DNA of 64,000 nucleotides from positions 1 through 64,000 of the forward strand of contig CAYPAW010000075.1 in assembly GCA_964408795.1 (NCBI GenBank), given 5' to 3'. Positions 41,382 through 50,598 of the stretch are shown in pieces. Position numbers and translations under genes: made by a program. The first letter of the stretch is position 1. Each line of letters starts with the position of its first letter. This DNA is from JABMQB01 sp964408795 (GTDB lineage: Bacteria; Bacteroidota; Bacteroidia; Bacteroidales; Prolixibacteraceae). Under the pieces are notes generated by a model. The model worked only from the letters and a program-made list of their open reading frames with translations, had not been told where the DNA came from and did not search any database.

Positions 41382-42802
41382 GGTTCATCCTCCTTTCTGT
41401 TCTTTTCTAATTCATTCATTACGATTCTTTTTACCTGTTCAACGGATAATTTTTTTGCGATGATGGTTTTGTTTTCATCCAGCACATAAAGTTGTGGAAT
41501 GGTTCTGGCATCGTACAATATTTTAAACCCGGAGCTATGGTCTTCATCCCATACATTGATCCAGTCGGTGAGGGCATATTTACGCACAAAATTTTCCCAT
41601 TCCCGGTGGTTATCCATGGAATAAATCGCGTAGACTTCCAATCCTTTATCCCGGTAGGGAATATAGACCTCTTCATACAGCATGGGCACAAATTCATTGC
41701 AATGCGAGCATCCGGGTTCATAGATCAGCACCAGGGTGATCTTGTTATTCAACTGATGGAGGCGGAAGAACTCGTTTCCGCTAATGCTTTCAAGCACCAA
41801 ATCCGGAGCGGTCTGGCCAATGAGGTTATGCTCTCTGAAGATCACATTTTCCCTGATTTTTGCCAGGGTAGTGGAGTCGGCCCAGAAGGCTTCCCCCGAG
41901 AGATAATAGGTTTTGGCTATATCCACAAAAAGAGCATCCATTCCCATCAACTTGCTGTTGCTGCTCTGGTTCAGGTAAAAGGAAGCAATATACCGGAACA
42001 TGGGCTTGCTGGGTCTGCTTTTTTCGATCAGCTCCATCACCCCCACCCTCACGGAATCGATGCTTTGATCCAGCACTCCGGAAAAATAGGTTTCCAGTTT
42101 CGACGGAAGAAGCGGAGTCCTCAGAAAACGTTCATCGGTCACATCCAAACAATCAAAAAAATGTTCTTTCTGAAAATCGTATGCATACCGCATACGCAGG
42201 GAATCGTTGGTTCGGATTGCTTCCGGAAGAGTCTGCTCATCCGGTTCAGGAACATAGTTGGCCATCAAAAAGGCCGCCAGCCATGTCCCGGGGTATTTCG
42301 CGGCCGTCGTCTTCCAATAGGTTTGTAGGGAATGCGTCAGTGAATCAATCTTTGCCTGATACCCCTTTTTCTCTTCCCGGGAGGCATTCTCCTCTGCGGA
42401 TTCATAGGCTTTTCTTTTCTTTTGTTGATCGGACAGAAAGTGCATGTATTTCACAAATTCCTCACTCTCCGTAGCCCCTTCAATGCGAATATTTCTTACT
42501 GAAAAGTCCGGGTTAAAAACGGCAAACTGCTGGTCGGACGACAACAAAAAATCGAAATGTTTGTCCTGATTCAAATAGATCTTGTACAAACCCTGCGGAT
42601 ATAGGGTATCGCTTTCAAAAATTCCCCTTCCTTTCTCATCCAGGGTTATCGTGTCACTGACCAATACTCGGGAGGTGTGGTAATACCCCAATATGAGATC
42701 CTTTCCTGCGGCTTCCGGTAGTTCCACAGCTATTCTCACTTCCTGTGACCGTGCATGCAGGCAGAGAGACATCGCGATCATGCATCCCATCAGGCACTTC
42801 AT
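41378..42802 (-). CDS. Exported thioredoxin-fold protein (DUF4369/TlpA-like)
   Basis: A 474-residue exported protein. A signal peptide covers about residues 1-19. Residues about 20-120 resemble the DUF4369 domain (LILGYYHTSRVLVSDTITLD). A helical middle part follows. The C-terminal about 140 residues are a thioredoxin fold with the redox pair YEPGCSHCNEF (about residue 368) and the cis-proline region TIPQLYVLDEN. It probably acts as a periplasmic thiol-disulfide reductase. Four-base overlaps with the genes on both sides make a coupled three-gene operon. Confidence 0.85.
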   Translation of the reverse strand: MKCLMGCMIAMSLCLHARSQEVRIAVELPEAAGKDLILGYYHTSRVLVSDTITLDEKGRGIFESDTLYPQGLYKIYLNQDKHFDFLLSSDQQFAVFNPDFSVRNIRIEGATESEEFVKYMHFLSDQQKKRKAYESAEENASREEKKGYQAKIDSLTHSLQTYWKTTAAKYPGTWLAAFLMANYVPEPDEQTLPEAIRTNDSLRMRYAYDFQKEHFFDCLDVTDERFLRTPLLPSKLETYFSGVLDQSIDSVRVGVMELIEKSRPSKPMFRYIASFYLNQSSNSKLMGMDALFVDIAKTYYLSGEAFWADSTTLAKIRENVIFREHNLIGQTAPDLVLESISGNEFFRLHQLNNKITLVLIYEPGCSHCNEFVPMLYEEVYIPYRDKGLEVYAIYSMDNHREWENFVRKYALTDWINVWDEDHSSGFKILYDARTIPQLYVLDENKTIIAKKLSVEQVKRIVMNELEKNRKEDEP

Positions 42803-43929
42803 TTTTCGGAATAGATCTTGTTTATCAATGTTCTTGCTCCCGTTTGGTTTGCATAGGTTTCTCCGAGAACACGCATTCTCGTATGGACATCATTCAGCGT
42901 AAATTCCTTTTGAGCCGTTTCCAGGATGGCCTTTTGCATGGTATCTGCTGTATCAGCCACAATGCATAAATCTTCGAGTCCGGTATCGGCCACCATGGGA
43001 GAATTCACAAGGCAAAAGCGTCCGGAGTAAAGAGAAGCCAGCAGTTTGAGTTTCAACCCTGTAGCCTGAAAGGTGGGCAGAATACAGCCCTGGGCTTCTC
43101 CGATCAATCGCTCCATATCCTGAAAGGAAGGATTGGCAACCACCCGGACATTTGCATGGACCGTAACTTTTCTCAACAACCTTCCCGGAGGATTCTTTCC
43201 GGCAATGACAAACTGCACAGGCAGGGATCCGATGACTTCATCCAGAAGAAAATGAACCGCTTTCAGGTTCTCTGCCACTCCCAAATTTCCGTGATAAAGA
43301 AAATAGCTTCCTTTTCCCGGGAGGGAGGTTACCGTCTCATGGGGATGAAAACCTGGAACCCACAATACATCGGGATGAATAGCCTCAAAATAGTGCCTGT
43401 CGGAAGGCGATATGGCGATCAGCGCATCGGCATGCTGAATGACCGGTTCGTAATTTTTCAGCTTGCGGGCTTCACGCCTGAAAAAATGGCGCCTGAAAAT
43501 ATTCCCCCCGGCAGCAGCAAGATGCTCGTAATATGCATGTTCTACATTGTGCATGCGAAGGATTTTCCGGTAGCCCGCCAACCTGGGATGATCCATATAA
43601 TAACACGAATGCAATCCTTCAAAAAGAATAGGAGCTTTGACCGCCAACAGATGATCCAGCAGATCCGGATGATTTCTTCCGGCTACAATGTAGGGCTTTC
43701 TTTTCAGGGCATAGAGCCATCCGGTGTGGCGCGGATAATAAAACACCTTGGAGGCATACCGCTCCAGTTCCGGGGATCGACGACGCCCATAATGAAAACA
43801 GTGCAAAGAGATCGCTATCCCCTCCGAAGACAGAGATTTCAGTTTATAGAAAATATCAATCACTCCTCCATAATCCGGAGGATGGGGAACATTGAACGAA
43901 ACAATATGCAATTGCCTTTTCTGTTTCAT
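42799..43929 (-). CDS. Glycosyltransferase, GT-B fold (group 1-like)
   Basis: A 376-residue cytoplasmic enzyme. The N-terminal half begins QLHIVSFNVPHPPDYGGVID, a GT-B nucleotide-sugar fold with a donor-phosphate loop. The C-terminal half has YFLYHGNLGVAENLKAVHFLL and GCILPTFQATGLKLKLLASL, which resembles the E-x7-E region of group 1 transferases with the first acid lost. Sugar donor and acceptor cannot be predicted. It is the first gene of an operon with the thioredoxin-like and SnoaL-like genes and has no other glycan genes close by. Confidence 0.8.
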   Translation of the reverse strand: MKQKRQLHIVSFNVPHPPDYGGVIDIFYKLKSLSSEGIAISLHCFHYGRRRSPELERYASKVFYYPRHTGWLYALKRKPYIVAGRNHPDLLDHLLAVKAPILFEGLHSCYYMDHPRLAGYRKILRMHNVEHAYYEHLAAAGGNIFRRHFFRREARKLKNYEPVIQHADALIAISPSDRHYFEAIHPDVLWVPGFHPHETVTSLPGKGSYFLYHGNLGVAENLKAVHFLLDEVIGSLPVQFVIAGKNPPGRLLRKVTVHANVRVVANPSFQDMERLIGEAQGCILPTFQATGLKLKLLASLYSGRFCLVNSPMVADTGLEDLCIVADTADTMQKAILETAQKEFTLNDVHTRMRVLGETYANQTGARTLINKIYSEK

Positions 43930-44107
43930 CGGTTGCTACAAATGTAAAAAAATAAACGCTCTGTAAATACAGAGACGCTTCGGCAATGCGCTAAATCCAT
44001 GGCGCAAGCAACGACCTGGATTTTCTCCCCGACCACGCCTGACGGCAGTTGAACCAAGCAACCTTCACCGAGATCCTGTGGATGGGGTCCGGGGTTGTAA
44101 AAACAAA

Positions 44108-44132
44108 AAGCTGCAAACACAGTTTGCAGCTT
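44108..44132 (-). terminator. Rho-independent terminator after the DUF4097-like gene
   Basis: An 11-base-pair perfect stem (44108-44118 with 44122-44132) with loop ACA. On the minus strand it is followed by TTTTTGTTTTT. It lies about 30 bases beyond the stop of the gene ending at 44160. Confidence 0.8.
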
Positions 44133-44159
44133 TGCATAAAAGGTAGAATATATATCGGT

Positions 44160-45203
44160 TTAACGTAGTTTAATGCCTCCATACCGGCTGTTTACAACGA
44201 CTTTGGCAGTGGAAGGTCCATCGCCTATTTTCCCCTCTACTTTTTTGGTGTGGTTCTCATCCATGCGGTTTCCGCGGAAGTTGCTGCTGTTGTAGAAAAT
44301 ATCGCAGTAATCACAACTGGCCTTCAGGTCGTACGAGACCTGATCGCTTATTCCGAAGCTAACCGCTCCGTAGCTGTTTGTAACATCGATCCATTCGAAC
44401 GCATCGGAAACTTCATCCACTTTGATGCTTCCATAGCCTGATTCCACAGTAATGGCTTTTTTCAGCTCATCAATCTCCATGTGGGTGTATTTCGTATTGG
44501 CCGTAACCGATCCGGCTTCTTCAAAGCGAAACGTATCGTATTTGGAATCCGCATCGATTGATTCCAGTTGAACCACGGTCATAACCGAATATTTCGAATC
44601 CACCTTCAGATTTCCAGCTTCGGAGATATTCATCTTGGAGTATTTAATCTCTATTTCTGCATCCCCCATCTTTTCCACGGTTGCCTTGCCATAACTCAAT
44701 GATAGCGTGAGATCTTCCCCCGAAGAGGCATTCAGCGTAACAGCCGTCATGTTTCCGTAACCGATATCAAAAGCCCCTCTGGCAATCAGTTCATTGACAA
44801 AGGTATTGCCAAACTTGTTGGAGATATCCAGTTCCCGGTCTGAAGGGATGTTTACTTCGTAATCGATGCTGAAATCACGCTGACTTTTAAAATCATTGTC
44901 TATTTCCGTTTCAGCGATGAGGGTGCTTCCGCTTTTCTTAATGGATACATCGATTTGATCCAGCAAGCGTTCTGCTCTGTTTTCAGTCGATGCATCTACC
45001 GTTATCACCACATCGATCGTTACGTTGTTTCCTCCGTTGTTATGGATCTTTACATCCCCAAATTTATTGACGATACGCAGAGCCTGAACCTCGCTGACAG
45101 CCCACGATTCATGATACTCTTTCTTCTTCTCGATTCCTGAACTTGTCAGAAAACAGGCAAAGGTGAAAAGGAGGATGAATAAATTAAATTTCGCTTTCAT
45201 CAT
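44160..45203 (-). CDS. Exported DUF4097-like beta-rich protein
   Basis: A 347-residue exported protein. A signal peptide covers about residues 1-23. The remainder is made of repeated short strands with alternating hydrophobic and charged residues (for example YGKATVEKMGDAEIEIKYSK, KYSVMTVVQLESIDADSKYD), the pattern of DUF4097/putative-adhesin beta solenoids. The function is unknown. It overlaps the preceding membrane-protein gene by 20 bases and ends an ECF-sigma operon, closed by a strong terminator. Confidence 0.8.
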   Translation of the reverse strand: MMKAKFNLFILLFTFACFLTSSGIEKKKEYHESWAVSEVQALRIVNKFGDVKIHNNGGNNVTIDVVITVDASTENRAERLLDQIDVSIKKSGSTLIAETEIDNDFKSQRDFSIDYEVNIPSDRELDISNKFGNTFVNELIARGAFDIGYGNMTAVTLNASSGEDLTLSLSYGKATVEKMGDAEIEIKYSKMNISEAGNLKVDSKYSVMTVVQLESIDADSKYDTFRFEEAGSVTANTKYTHMEIDELKKAITVESGYGSIKVDEVSDAFEWIDVTNSYGAVSFGISDQVSYDLKASCDYCDIFYNSSNFRGNRMDENHTKKVEGKIGDGPSTAKVVVNSRYGGIKLR

Positions 45204-45759
45204 TTTTATTTTCTTTTTGATTGGTTACTACTTGAACTTCCTGCAATTTATTTATGATCAGTTCTATTACATTCAATTTGTTTTGATAATATACCAGCAT
45301 GGCATTGATAACCCGTTCATCGTTGGGATTGGATTTCAGTTCCTGCTGCAGTTCGTCGAGAACTTTTTCGAATTCCTGGAGTTCACGATCCATCATTTTT
45401 TGATCTTCATGGGTCAGCAGGCCGGCCTTTTCAAACTGTTCCCAACGGGTCAGTCCATCTTTGATGGAAGAGGTATAATAAAATTCCACCTCTTGATATT
45501 CCGGAGATACGGAACCCAGGGTAATCATCTCATCTTGCTGGGCAGGAGTGAGATAGATAACCACCTGGTTCACAGCCAGGAAAAGGAACACGGCAGCTGC
45601 GGCTACCTGCCAGGCAATTCGCAGGGTTTTTCTTCCTTTTCGTTGGCGGTTGAGTTTTTCCTCAAACCGTTCGAAATGCCCCTCCCTGGGTTCCTGGTTA
45701 TTCAAATAATCCAGGTTGTCCAGGATGAGTTTTTCCATATCGTCTGTTCCTCGTTTCAT
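45184..45759 (-). CDS. Single-pass membrane protein, probable anti-sigma factor
   Basis: A 191-residue protein with a short cytoplasmic N-terminus of about 55 basic residues, one membrane segment (WQVAAAAVFLFLAVNQVVIYL, here read as about residues 49-69) and a helical extracytoplasmic C-terminus with coiled-coil character. It lacks the zinc-binding H-x3-C-x2-C motif of many anti-sigma factors, but size, topology and position right after an ECF sigma gene support that role. It follows the sigma gene by 14 bases and overlaps the DUF4097-like gene by 20 bases. Confidence 0.65.
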   Translation of the reverse strand: MKRGTDDMEKLILDNLDYLNNQEPREGHFERFEEKLNRQRKGRKTLRIAWQVAAAAVFLFLAVNQVVIYLTPAQQDEMITLGSVSPEYQEVEFYYTSSIKDGLTRWEQFEKAGLLTHEDQKMMDRELQEFEKVLDELQQELKSNPNDERVINAMLVYYQNKLNVIELIINKLQEVQVVTNQKENKNDESEI

Positions 45760-45773
45760 TTTTCTTTTTTTTA

Positions 45774-46331
45774 TCAGTTATAAGAAAAAACTTCTTTCGA
45801 TTTCAAATGGTCCCGAAGCTTATTTTTTGCCCGCATATACTGGGTTCTTGATGCGGAGTTGCTGATCCCCAGGATCTGGCTGATCTCCTCATGGTCGTAC
45901 CCTTCAATGAGGTAAAGGCTGAGCACTACCCGGTATCCATCCGGCAGGTTGTCAATGGCTTTCCGGATGGTCTCCGGATCGATGCTTTCCGCCGGATTCG
46001 CAGAAACATCCTCTGTATCGTGCTTCCTTTCGTTCACTTCTTCAAAGACCACTTTTCGCTTTTTCAGAACATCCAGGGAACGATTCACCACAATTCTTTT
46101 CAGCCAGGCCCCGAAACTCACCTCTCCGCGGTAGGTGTCTATTTTCTGAAAAGCTTTGAGGAATGCTTCCTGGATGACATCTTCGGCTTCCGTATCGTTT
46201 CTTACAATTCTCAGGCTTGTGTTATACATCGATTTATAATACAGTTTATATAACTGAAACTGGGCCTTGTTTTCGCCGTCCTTACACCGTTCGATGATAT
46301 CCTGATGTATATTCTTATAAAGCGTTTTCAA
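45774..46331 (-). CDS. ECF-type RNA polymerase sigma factor
   Basis: A 185-residue sigma-70 family factor of the extracytoplasmic-function group. Region 2 is at about residues 24-95 (LYYKSMYNTSLRIVRNDTEA, DVIQEAFLKAFQKI, SFGAWLKRIVVNRSLD). Region 4 is at about residues 125-180 (LPDGYRVVLSLYLIEGYDHE, EISQILGISNSASRTQYMRA). It probably controls the operon with the membrane protein and the DUF4097-like protein, as is common for Bacteroidota ECF sigma factors. Confidence 0.9.
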   Translation of the reverse strand: MKTLYKNIHQDIIERCKDGENKAQFQLYKLYYKSMYNTSLRIVRNDTEAEDVIQEAFLKAFQKIDTYRGEVSFGAWLKRIVVNRSLDVLKKRKVVFEEVNERKHDTEDVSANPAESIDPETIRKAIDNLPDGYRVVLSLYLIEGYDHEEISQILGISNSASRTQYMRAKNKLRDHLKSKEVFSYN

Positions 46332-46392
46332 TGTTTCTTCGTTGTTGATTGAATGACGAGCTTTCTATCGGAAGTGTTGCATCCGGCCGGAA

Positions 46393-47076
46393 TTATTTTT
46401 TTGTTTTGTTGTATTGATTGCACACAGAATGCAAAAGATGCATATCTCCTTCCTTCAGGAGCATGAGCCGTTCCATGATGCGTGGATAGATGGCTGAGTT
46501 TTTCTCAAATCCAAGGTCCAGGAGAATATTCGACACTTTTTCTTTCAAGGGGCTGAACGGTACGGAGGTCGTTGAAGATGTTTTTTCCCGGGCCAATCCG
46601 GTGAATTCCGAAAGTTGATAGGCGTACACCATGACGGCCTGTGCCAGGTTCAGAGAGGGAAAAGATGTTTTTAAGGGAATGGTGCTCATCAGGTCGCACA
46701 TCCGGAGTTCTTCATTTCGCAATCCGGAATCTTCCCGGCCAAAGAGAATGCCTGTTTTCTTCAGGGTATCTCCTTTTTCCCTGAGGATCCGGGGAAGAGA
46801 AGCAAGGGTGTGATAATCGTTTTTCACCCTTCGGGGTTTGGCCGATGTACCTATGAGAAGATCAATATCCTGAACGGCATTTCCCAGGGATGAAAAGATT
46901 TCGGCTTTTTCCAGGATATCGGCAGCGCCATGCGCCAACCAGCGTGCCGGACCACTGAGGGGATCAACCGGATTCACCAGACGCATTTGGTCAAATCCCA
47001 TGGTCTTGAGTGCCCGTGCTGCCGATCCGATGTTTTCCGGTACGGCCGGTTCAACCAAAATAAAGAGTATTTGCAT
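46393..47076 (-). CDS. SPOUT RNA methyltransferase (TrmJ-like)
   Basis: A 227-residue SpoU/TrmH-fold protein. Motif 1 is VEPAVPENIGSAARALKTMG, motif 2 is GILFGREDSGLRNEEL and motif 3 is STIPLKTSFPSLNLAQAVMVYAYQL split around SFPSLNLAQAV; together these form the SAM-binding knot. The C-terminal helices match TrmJ, which methylates the 2'-O of position 32 in tRNA. The ATG at 47076 is chosen because the family starts with MQILFILVEP. Confidence 0.88.
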   Translation of the reverse strand: MQILFILVEPAVPENIGSAARALKTMGFDQMRLVNPVDPLSGPARWLAHGAADILEKAEIFSSLGNAVQDIDLLIGTSAKPRRVKNDYHTLASLPRILREKGDTLKKTGILFGREDSGLRNEELRMCDLMSTIPLKTSFPSLNLAQAVMVYAYQLSEFTGLAREKTSSTTSVPFSPLKEKVSNILLDLGFEKNSAIYPRIMERLMLLKEGDMHLLHSVCNQYNKTKK

Positions 47077-47172
47077 ACAACAAAAATAATAAACAGGCTT
47101 CGAATGCAGGCAACAGTCAGGATAATGTTTCGGGGAACCCTCACACCCCACGCGGCCGGCTAAGGAGTTGGA

Positions 47173-48705
47173 TTAACGGCCGGCAGCCCACGCTGGAAAT
47201 TGCATGACATCGATATCAAAAACTATCGTCCCCCAGAAATACATGAAAAGAGTGGCTATTCCAATACCGATCATATTAAGCAGAAAACCGGTTCTCAGCA
47301 TATCTTTCACCTGCAGGTGGTTGGTTCCGAAAACAATCGCATTGGGAGGAGTAGCCACCGGCAACATGAAGGCCATGGATCCGGCCAGCGTGGCCGGGAT
47401 CATCAGCAACAGTGGATTGATCTGTATGCTGACGGCCAGTCCGGCCATGATCGGCAAAATCATCTCGGTGGTAGCTGTATTGGAGGTAAGCTCCGTAAGG
47501 AACGACATCAATCCGACAACAATCAGCGTCAGTAGAATCGGAGATACGGAGGATAAACCGGATAAGGATTCACCAAACCACAACGATAACCCGGAATCAA
47601 CAAAACCCCTGGCCAGCGCAAAGCCCCCACCAAATAACAGAACAATGTGCCACGGAATCTTCCGGGCCGTCTGCCAATCCATAATGCGACTTCCTTTTTT
47701 TGTTTTTGACGGAATCACAAAAAGCACAGATGCAATAAAAATAGCCACCGTTCCATCATTGATAAAATCAGGCGAACGAAACAAAGCCGACCATCCCGGG
47801 ATTCGTAGCGATGAAATCTCAAAACCCGTCCTGAAAATCCATAGAAAGGCCAAAAGAATGAAAAGGATGAATACGATTTTTTCTTCCGGTTTTGCTTTTC
47901 CTAACCGGTTGTATTCCGATCGGAAATCTTCTCTGCTTAATGGATCCCACTTACCCCGTGGTTTGTACATTAGATACAACAACAACCAGGCTGCAAAAAA
48001 CATAACAAGGGTTACAGGCAGGGCAAAAAGCAGCCAGTCGGCAAAAGTGATTTCCGGCACATCGGGGAAGACAATGGCAACAATCCGTGCAAAGGAGAGA
48101 TTGGGTGGAGTGCCAACCAGGGTGGCAATGCCTCCGATGGAAGCGGAATAGGCAATACCCAACAGCAGACCGATGGTGTACCTCCTGACCCGGGGTTTTC
48201 CCATGTTCTCCTCAAGTTTTAAAATAATGGACAAGACAATGGGAATCATCATCATAGCCGTAGCTGTATTGGACATCCACATCGAAAGTACCGAAGTGGC
48301 CAGCATAAAGCCCATAAGAATTCTTCCCGGACTGATCCCGAAAAGGATCAGTATCTTCAGGGCAATTCTCCGGTGCAGGTTCCATCGCTCCATAGCCAGC
48401 GCCATAAGAAAACCTCCGATGAATAAAAAAATCAAATGGTTAAAATACATCGAAGAGATGGTCTTCCCATCCACAATCCCAAACAGGGGAAACAAGGCTA
48501 CCGGAAGGAGTGCCGTTGCCGCCAGCGGGATGGCTTCGGTAATCCACCAGATCGCCATTAACAGAGCAATGGCAAAGGTGTAGGTGACTTTTTTGTTTTC
48601 CGGATCAAGATCCATAAAAAGAACAACACAAAGGCTGATCACCGGAGCAACGGCCAACGCAATATTTTGTATGACGGTTGTCTTTTTACTGAAGGGATCT
48701 GACAT
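47173..48705 (-). CDS. SLC13/DASS-family anion:sodium symporter
   Basis: A 510-residue inner-membrane transporter with about twelve or more membrane segments. The two SNT motifs are seen: SMWMSNTATAMMMIPI (about residue 143) and LTELTSNTATTEMILPI (about residue 413), which bind sodium and the substrate. Family members carry dicarboxylates, sulfate or phosphate with sodium. It starts 11 bases after the sulfatase gene, so a role in moving sulfate or an organic acid released by the neighbouring enzymes is possible but unproven. Confidence 0.88.
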   Translation of the reverse strand: MSDPFSKKTTVIQNIALAVAPVISLCVVLFMDLDPENKKVTYTFAIALLMAIWWITEAIPLAATALLPVALFPLFGIVDGKTISSMYFNHLIFLFIGGFLMALAMERWNLHRRIALKILILFGISPGRILMGFMLATSVLSMWMSNTATAMMMIPIVLSIILKLEENMGKPRVRRYTIGLLLGIAYSASIGGIATLVGTPPNLSFARIVAIVFPDVPEITFADWLLFALPVTLVMFFAAWLLLYLMYKPRGKWDPLSREDFRSEYNRLGKAKPEEKIVFILFILLAFLWIFRTGFEISSLRIPGWSALFRSPDFINDGTVAIFIASVLFVIPSKTKKGSRIMDWQTARKIPWHIVLLFGGGFALARGFVDSGLSLWFGESLSGLSSVSPILLTLIVVGLMSFLTELTSNTATTEMILPIMAGLAVSIQINPLLLMIPATLAGSMAFMLPVATPPNAIVFGTNHLQVKDMLRTGFLLNMIGIGIATLFMYFWGTIVFDIDVMQFPAWAAGR

Positions 48706-48716
48706 AGCTCACCTCT

Positions 48717-50171
48717 CTATAATTTCCCGATTTCGCGGGTTCCGCTTCCTTTTTCGAGTCCTATGTTCAGGTCACCCAGTTCGGTGCGGGCTTTCTCAGC
48801 CAGTTTCGTCAGTTCCCGGGCTATTTCAGGGTATTGCTCGATAACGTTAAACTGTTCTCCGGGATCCCGTCTCATGTTGTAGAGTTCCGGTTCTTCCACT
48901 TTCATTCGCTTGCGCGGGCCTCCCACCCCATCTTTGCCGGGAGGCATGTGATACGAATCCCAGGTATGGGGAAGTACCAGCTTCCAGTTTCCTTTTCGGA
49001 CGGCATTCAGATGATTCCTGCCGTAATAATAAAAGAGTTCTTTTCGGGGTTCTGCGTCAAGATTTCCCTTCCACAGTTCCGCAAGGCTCACTCCGTCAAT
49101 TTCATTTTCGGAAAGGGTACCGCCGGTAATTTCTGCCAGTGTCGGCAGGAGGTCAATGGCACAGGCCAGTTTATTGCAAATGGTTCCTTCCTTTACATGG
49201 CCTGTCCATTTAACAACAAACGGAACCCGTTGTCCCCCTTCCCAGCTGGTGGTTTTCCCTTCGCGTAAGCCACCGGCTGAACCGGCATGATTCCCATAAT
49301 TCAACCAGGGACCGTTATCGGTTGTGAAGATGATGAGGGTCTGGTCTTCAATGCCCTTATCTTTCAGGGCCTGAAGGATCTGCCCCACCGACCAGTCGAT
49401 CTCCATCATCACATCGCCATACCGGCCTTGTTCGCTTTGGCCCCGGAATTTTTCGGATACCCCCAGCGGAACGTGAGGCATCGTATGTGGAACATACAAA
49501 AAAAAGGGATTTCCCGCCTTGCGGTGAATAAAATCCACGGCTCGTTCGGTATATAAAGTCGTGAGCCTGTCCTGTCCTTCCAGGGAAGTGATCTGCTCAA
49601 TGGTTTCGTTTCCTTCAATCAGAGGCAATGGCGGATAAGCAGCACGACCCTCGTTGTGGGGAAAGGGTTGTCCGAGATCATCAAGAGGCCACATATCATT
49701 GGAATACGGGAGTCCCAGGTATTCATCAAATCCATGTTGCAGGGGCAGGAATTCTTTGTGGTGCCCCAAATGCCATTTGCCAAAAGCAGCTGTGGCATAC
49801 CCCTGTTCTTTCAACATCTCAGCCAGCGTCAACTCATCGGGATTCAGGCCAATCCGGTGATACGGAAACAGAGCCCCCGAGAAACCAATCCGGTTGGGAT
49901 AACAGCCCGTCAATAAACCGGCCCGGGAAGCACTGCATACCGGCTGCGCCGAATAAAAATGAGTGAACCGCATGCCTTCACTCGCCAGCGCATCCAGATG
50001 CGGAGTCTTATAACCGGTGGCTCCGTAACAACCCAGATCACCATACCCCTGATCATCCGTAAAGATCAATACAATGTTGGGCTTCGTTATGGATGCGGTA
50101 TCTGAATCAGAACGGCAGGAGGTCAGCATAAAAGAAAAGAGTATTCCGGAAAATATACAGAACGTTCTCAT
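48717..50171 (-). CDS. Arylsulfatase-like lipoprotein
   Basis: A 484-residue sulfatase that probably removes sulfate esters from glycans outside the cytoplasm. A lipobox LTSC occurs at about residue 17-20. The catalytic motif QPVCSASRAGLLTG (about residue 83) carries the cysteine that anaerobic anSME enzymes convert to formylglycine. Metal ligands are in FTDDQGYGDLG and TDNGPWLNYGNHAG, and catalytic histidines in WHLGHH and MPHVPL. No maturase is in the window. It is followed directly by the SLC13 transporter. Confidence 0.92.
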   Translation of the reverse strand: MRTFCIFSGILFSFMLTSCRSDSDTASITKPNIVLIFTDDQGYGDLGCYGATGYKTPHLDALASEGMRFTHFYSAQPVCSASRAGLLTGCYPNRIGFSGALFPYHRIGLNPDELTLAEMLKEQGYATAAFGKWHLGHHKEFLPLQHGFDEYLGLPYSNDMWPLDDLGQPFPHNEGRAAYPPLPLIEGNETIEQITSLEGQDRLTTLYTERAVDFIHRKAGNPFFLYVPHTMPHVPLGVSEKFRGQSEQGRYGDVMMEIDWSVGQILQALKDKGIEDQTLIIFTTDNGPWLNYGNHAGSAGGLREGKTTSWEGGQRVPFVVKWTGHVKEGTICNKLACAIDLLPTLAEITGGTLSENEIDGVSLAELWKGNLDAEPRKELFYYYGRNHLNAVRKGNWKLVLPHTWDSYHMPPGKDGVGGPRKRMKVEEPELYNMRRDPGEQFNVIEQYPEIARELTKLAEKARTELGDLNIGLEKGSGTREIGKL

Positions 50172-50598
50172 AGGACAGGTTTTTTTTGGTTTTAGACAAA
50201 TGTATGAAATTCTTCATGCAATTTTGTTCCGATGCAATTTTTTGAGTGAATCCCCCGTAATTCGCAATTCACCTTGTTGATCGTTTGTTTTGGGGCTTCG
50301 CCCCAAGACCCTTTGTCCTGCCGGACAAGCTTTCATTTACTGCGTGCTTAAATTCATGAGACAGCTTCACCCGCTTTCAGCGGGATCGCTGAATCTTGCT
50401 TCCAGTCATGTTTTGTGTAAGAATATCTATCTTATTCTATCGTCAGTTAGAAGCACGATTCCGCGAGCCGGCTTTAGACGGCGTGGCGGTCTCATCCCTA
50501 CACACTGGCCCGTATTTTTCAAAGGCGGAATCAATGATCCTGGTTCCTGGTTCCTGGTTCCTGGTTCCTGTTTTCTGGTTTTGAAAAATGGATGCCGT
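50172..50598. other. Intergenic stretch with hairpins and heptamer repeats
   Basis: About 430 bases between the rhaA stop and the sulfatase start. It has three tight hairpins in 95 bases: TTGGGGC-TTC-GCCCCAA (50290-50306), TTGTCC-TGCC-GGACAA (50313-50328) and CCCGCT-TTC-AGCGGG (50370-50384). Further right is the heptamer array at 50539-50566. None is followed by a T-tract on the minus strand. No coding sequence was recognised. Confidence 0.5.
50539..50566. repeat. Four tandem CCTGGTT heptamers
   Basis: CCTGGTT is repeated four times without gaps and followed by a partial fifth unit, 33 bases beyond the rhaA stop. Units of seven bases are prone to slippage, so the copy number may vary between strains. 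Confidence 0.75.

Noticed and set aside
43930..44107. Possible small gene between the glycosyltransferase and the terminator
   Set aside because: Short reading frames on the minus strand show no family likeness. The region holds a hairpin CTCTGT-AAAT-ACAGAG and otherwise nothing recognised.
50539..50566. Heptamer repeats considered as a CRISPR-like array
   Set aside because: The units are seven bases without spacers and no cas genes are near. No CRISPR array was seen anywhere in the window.
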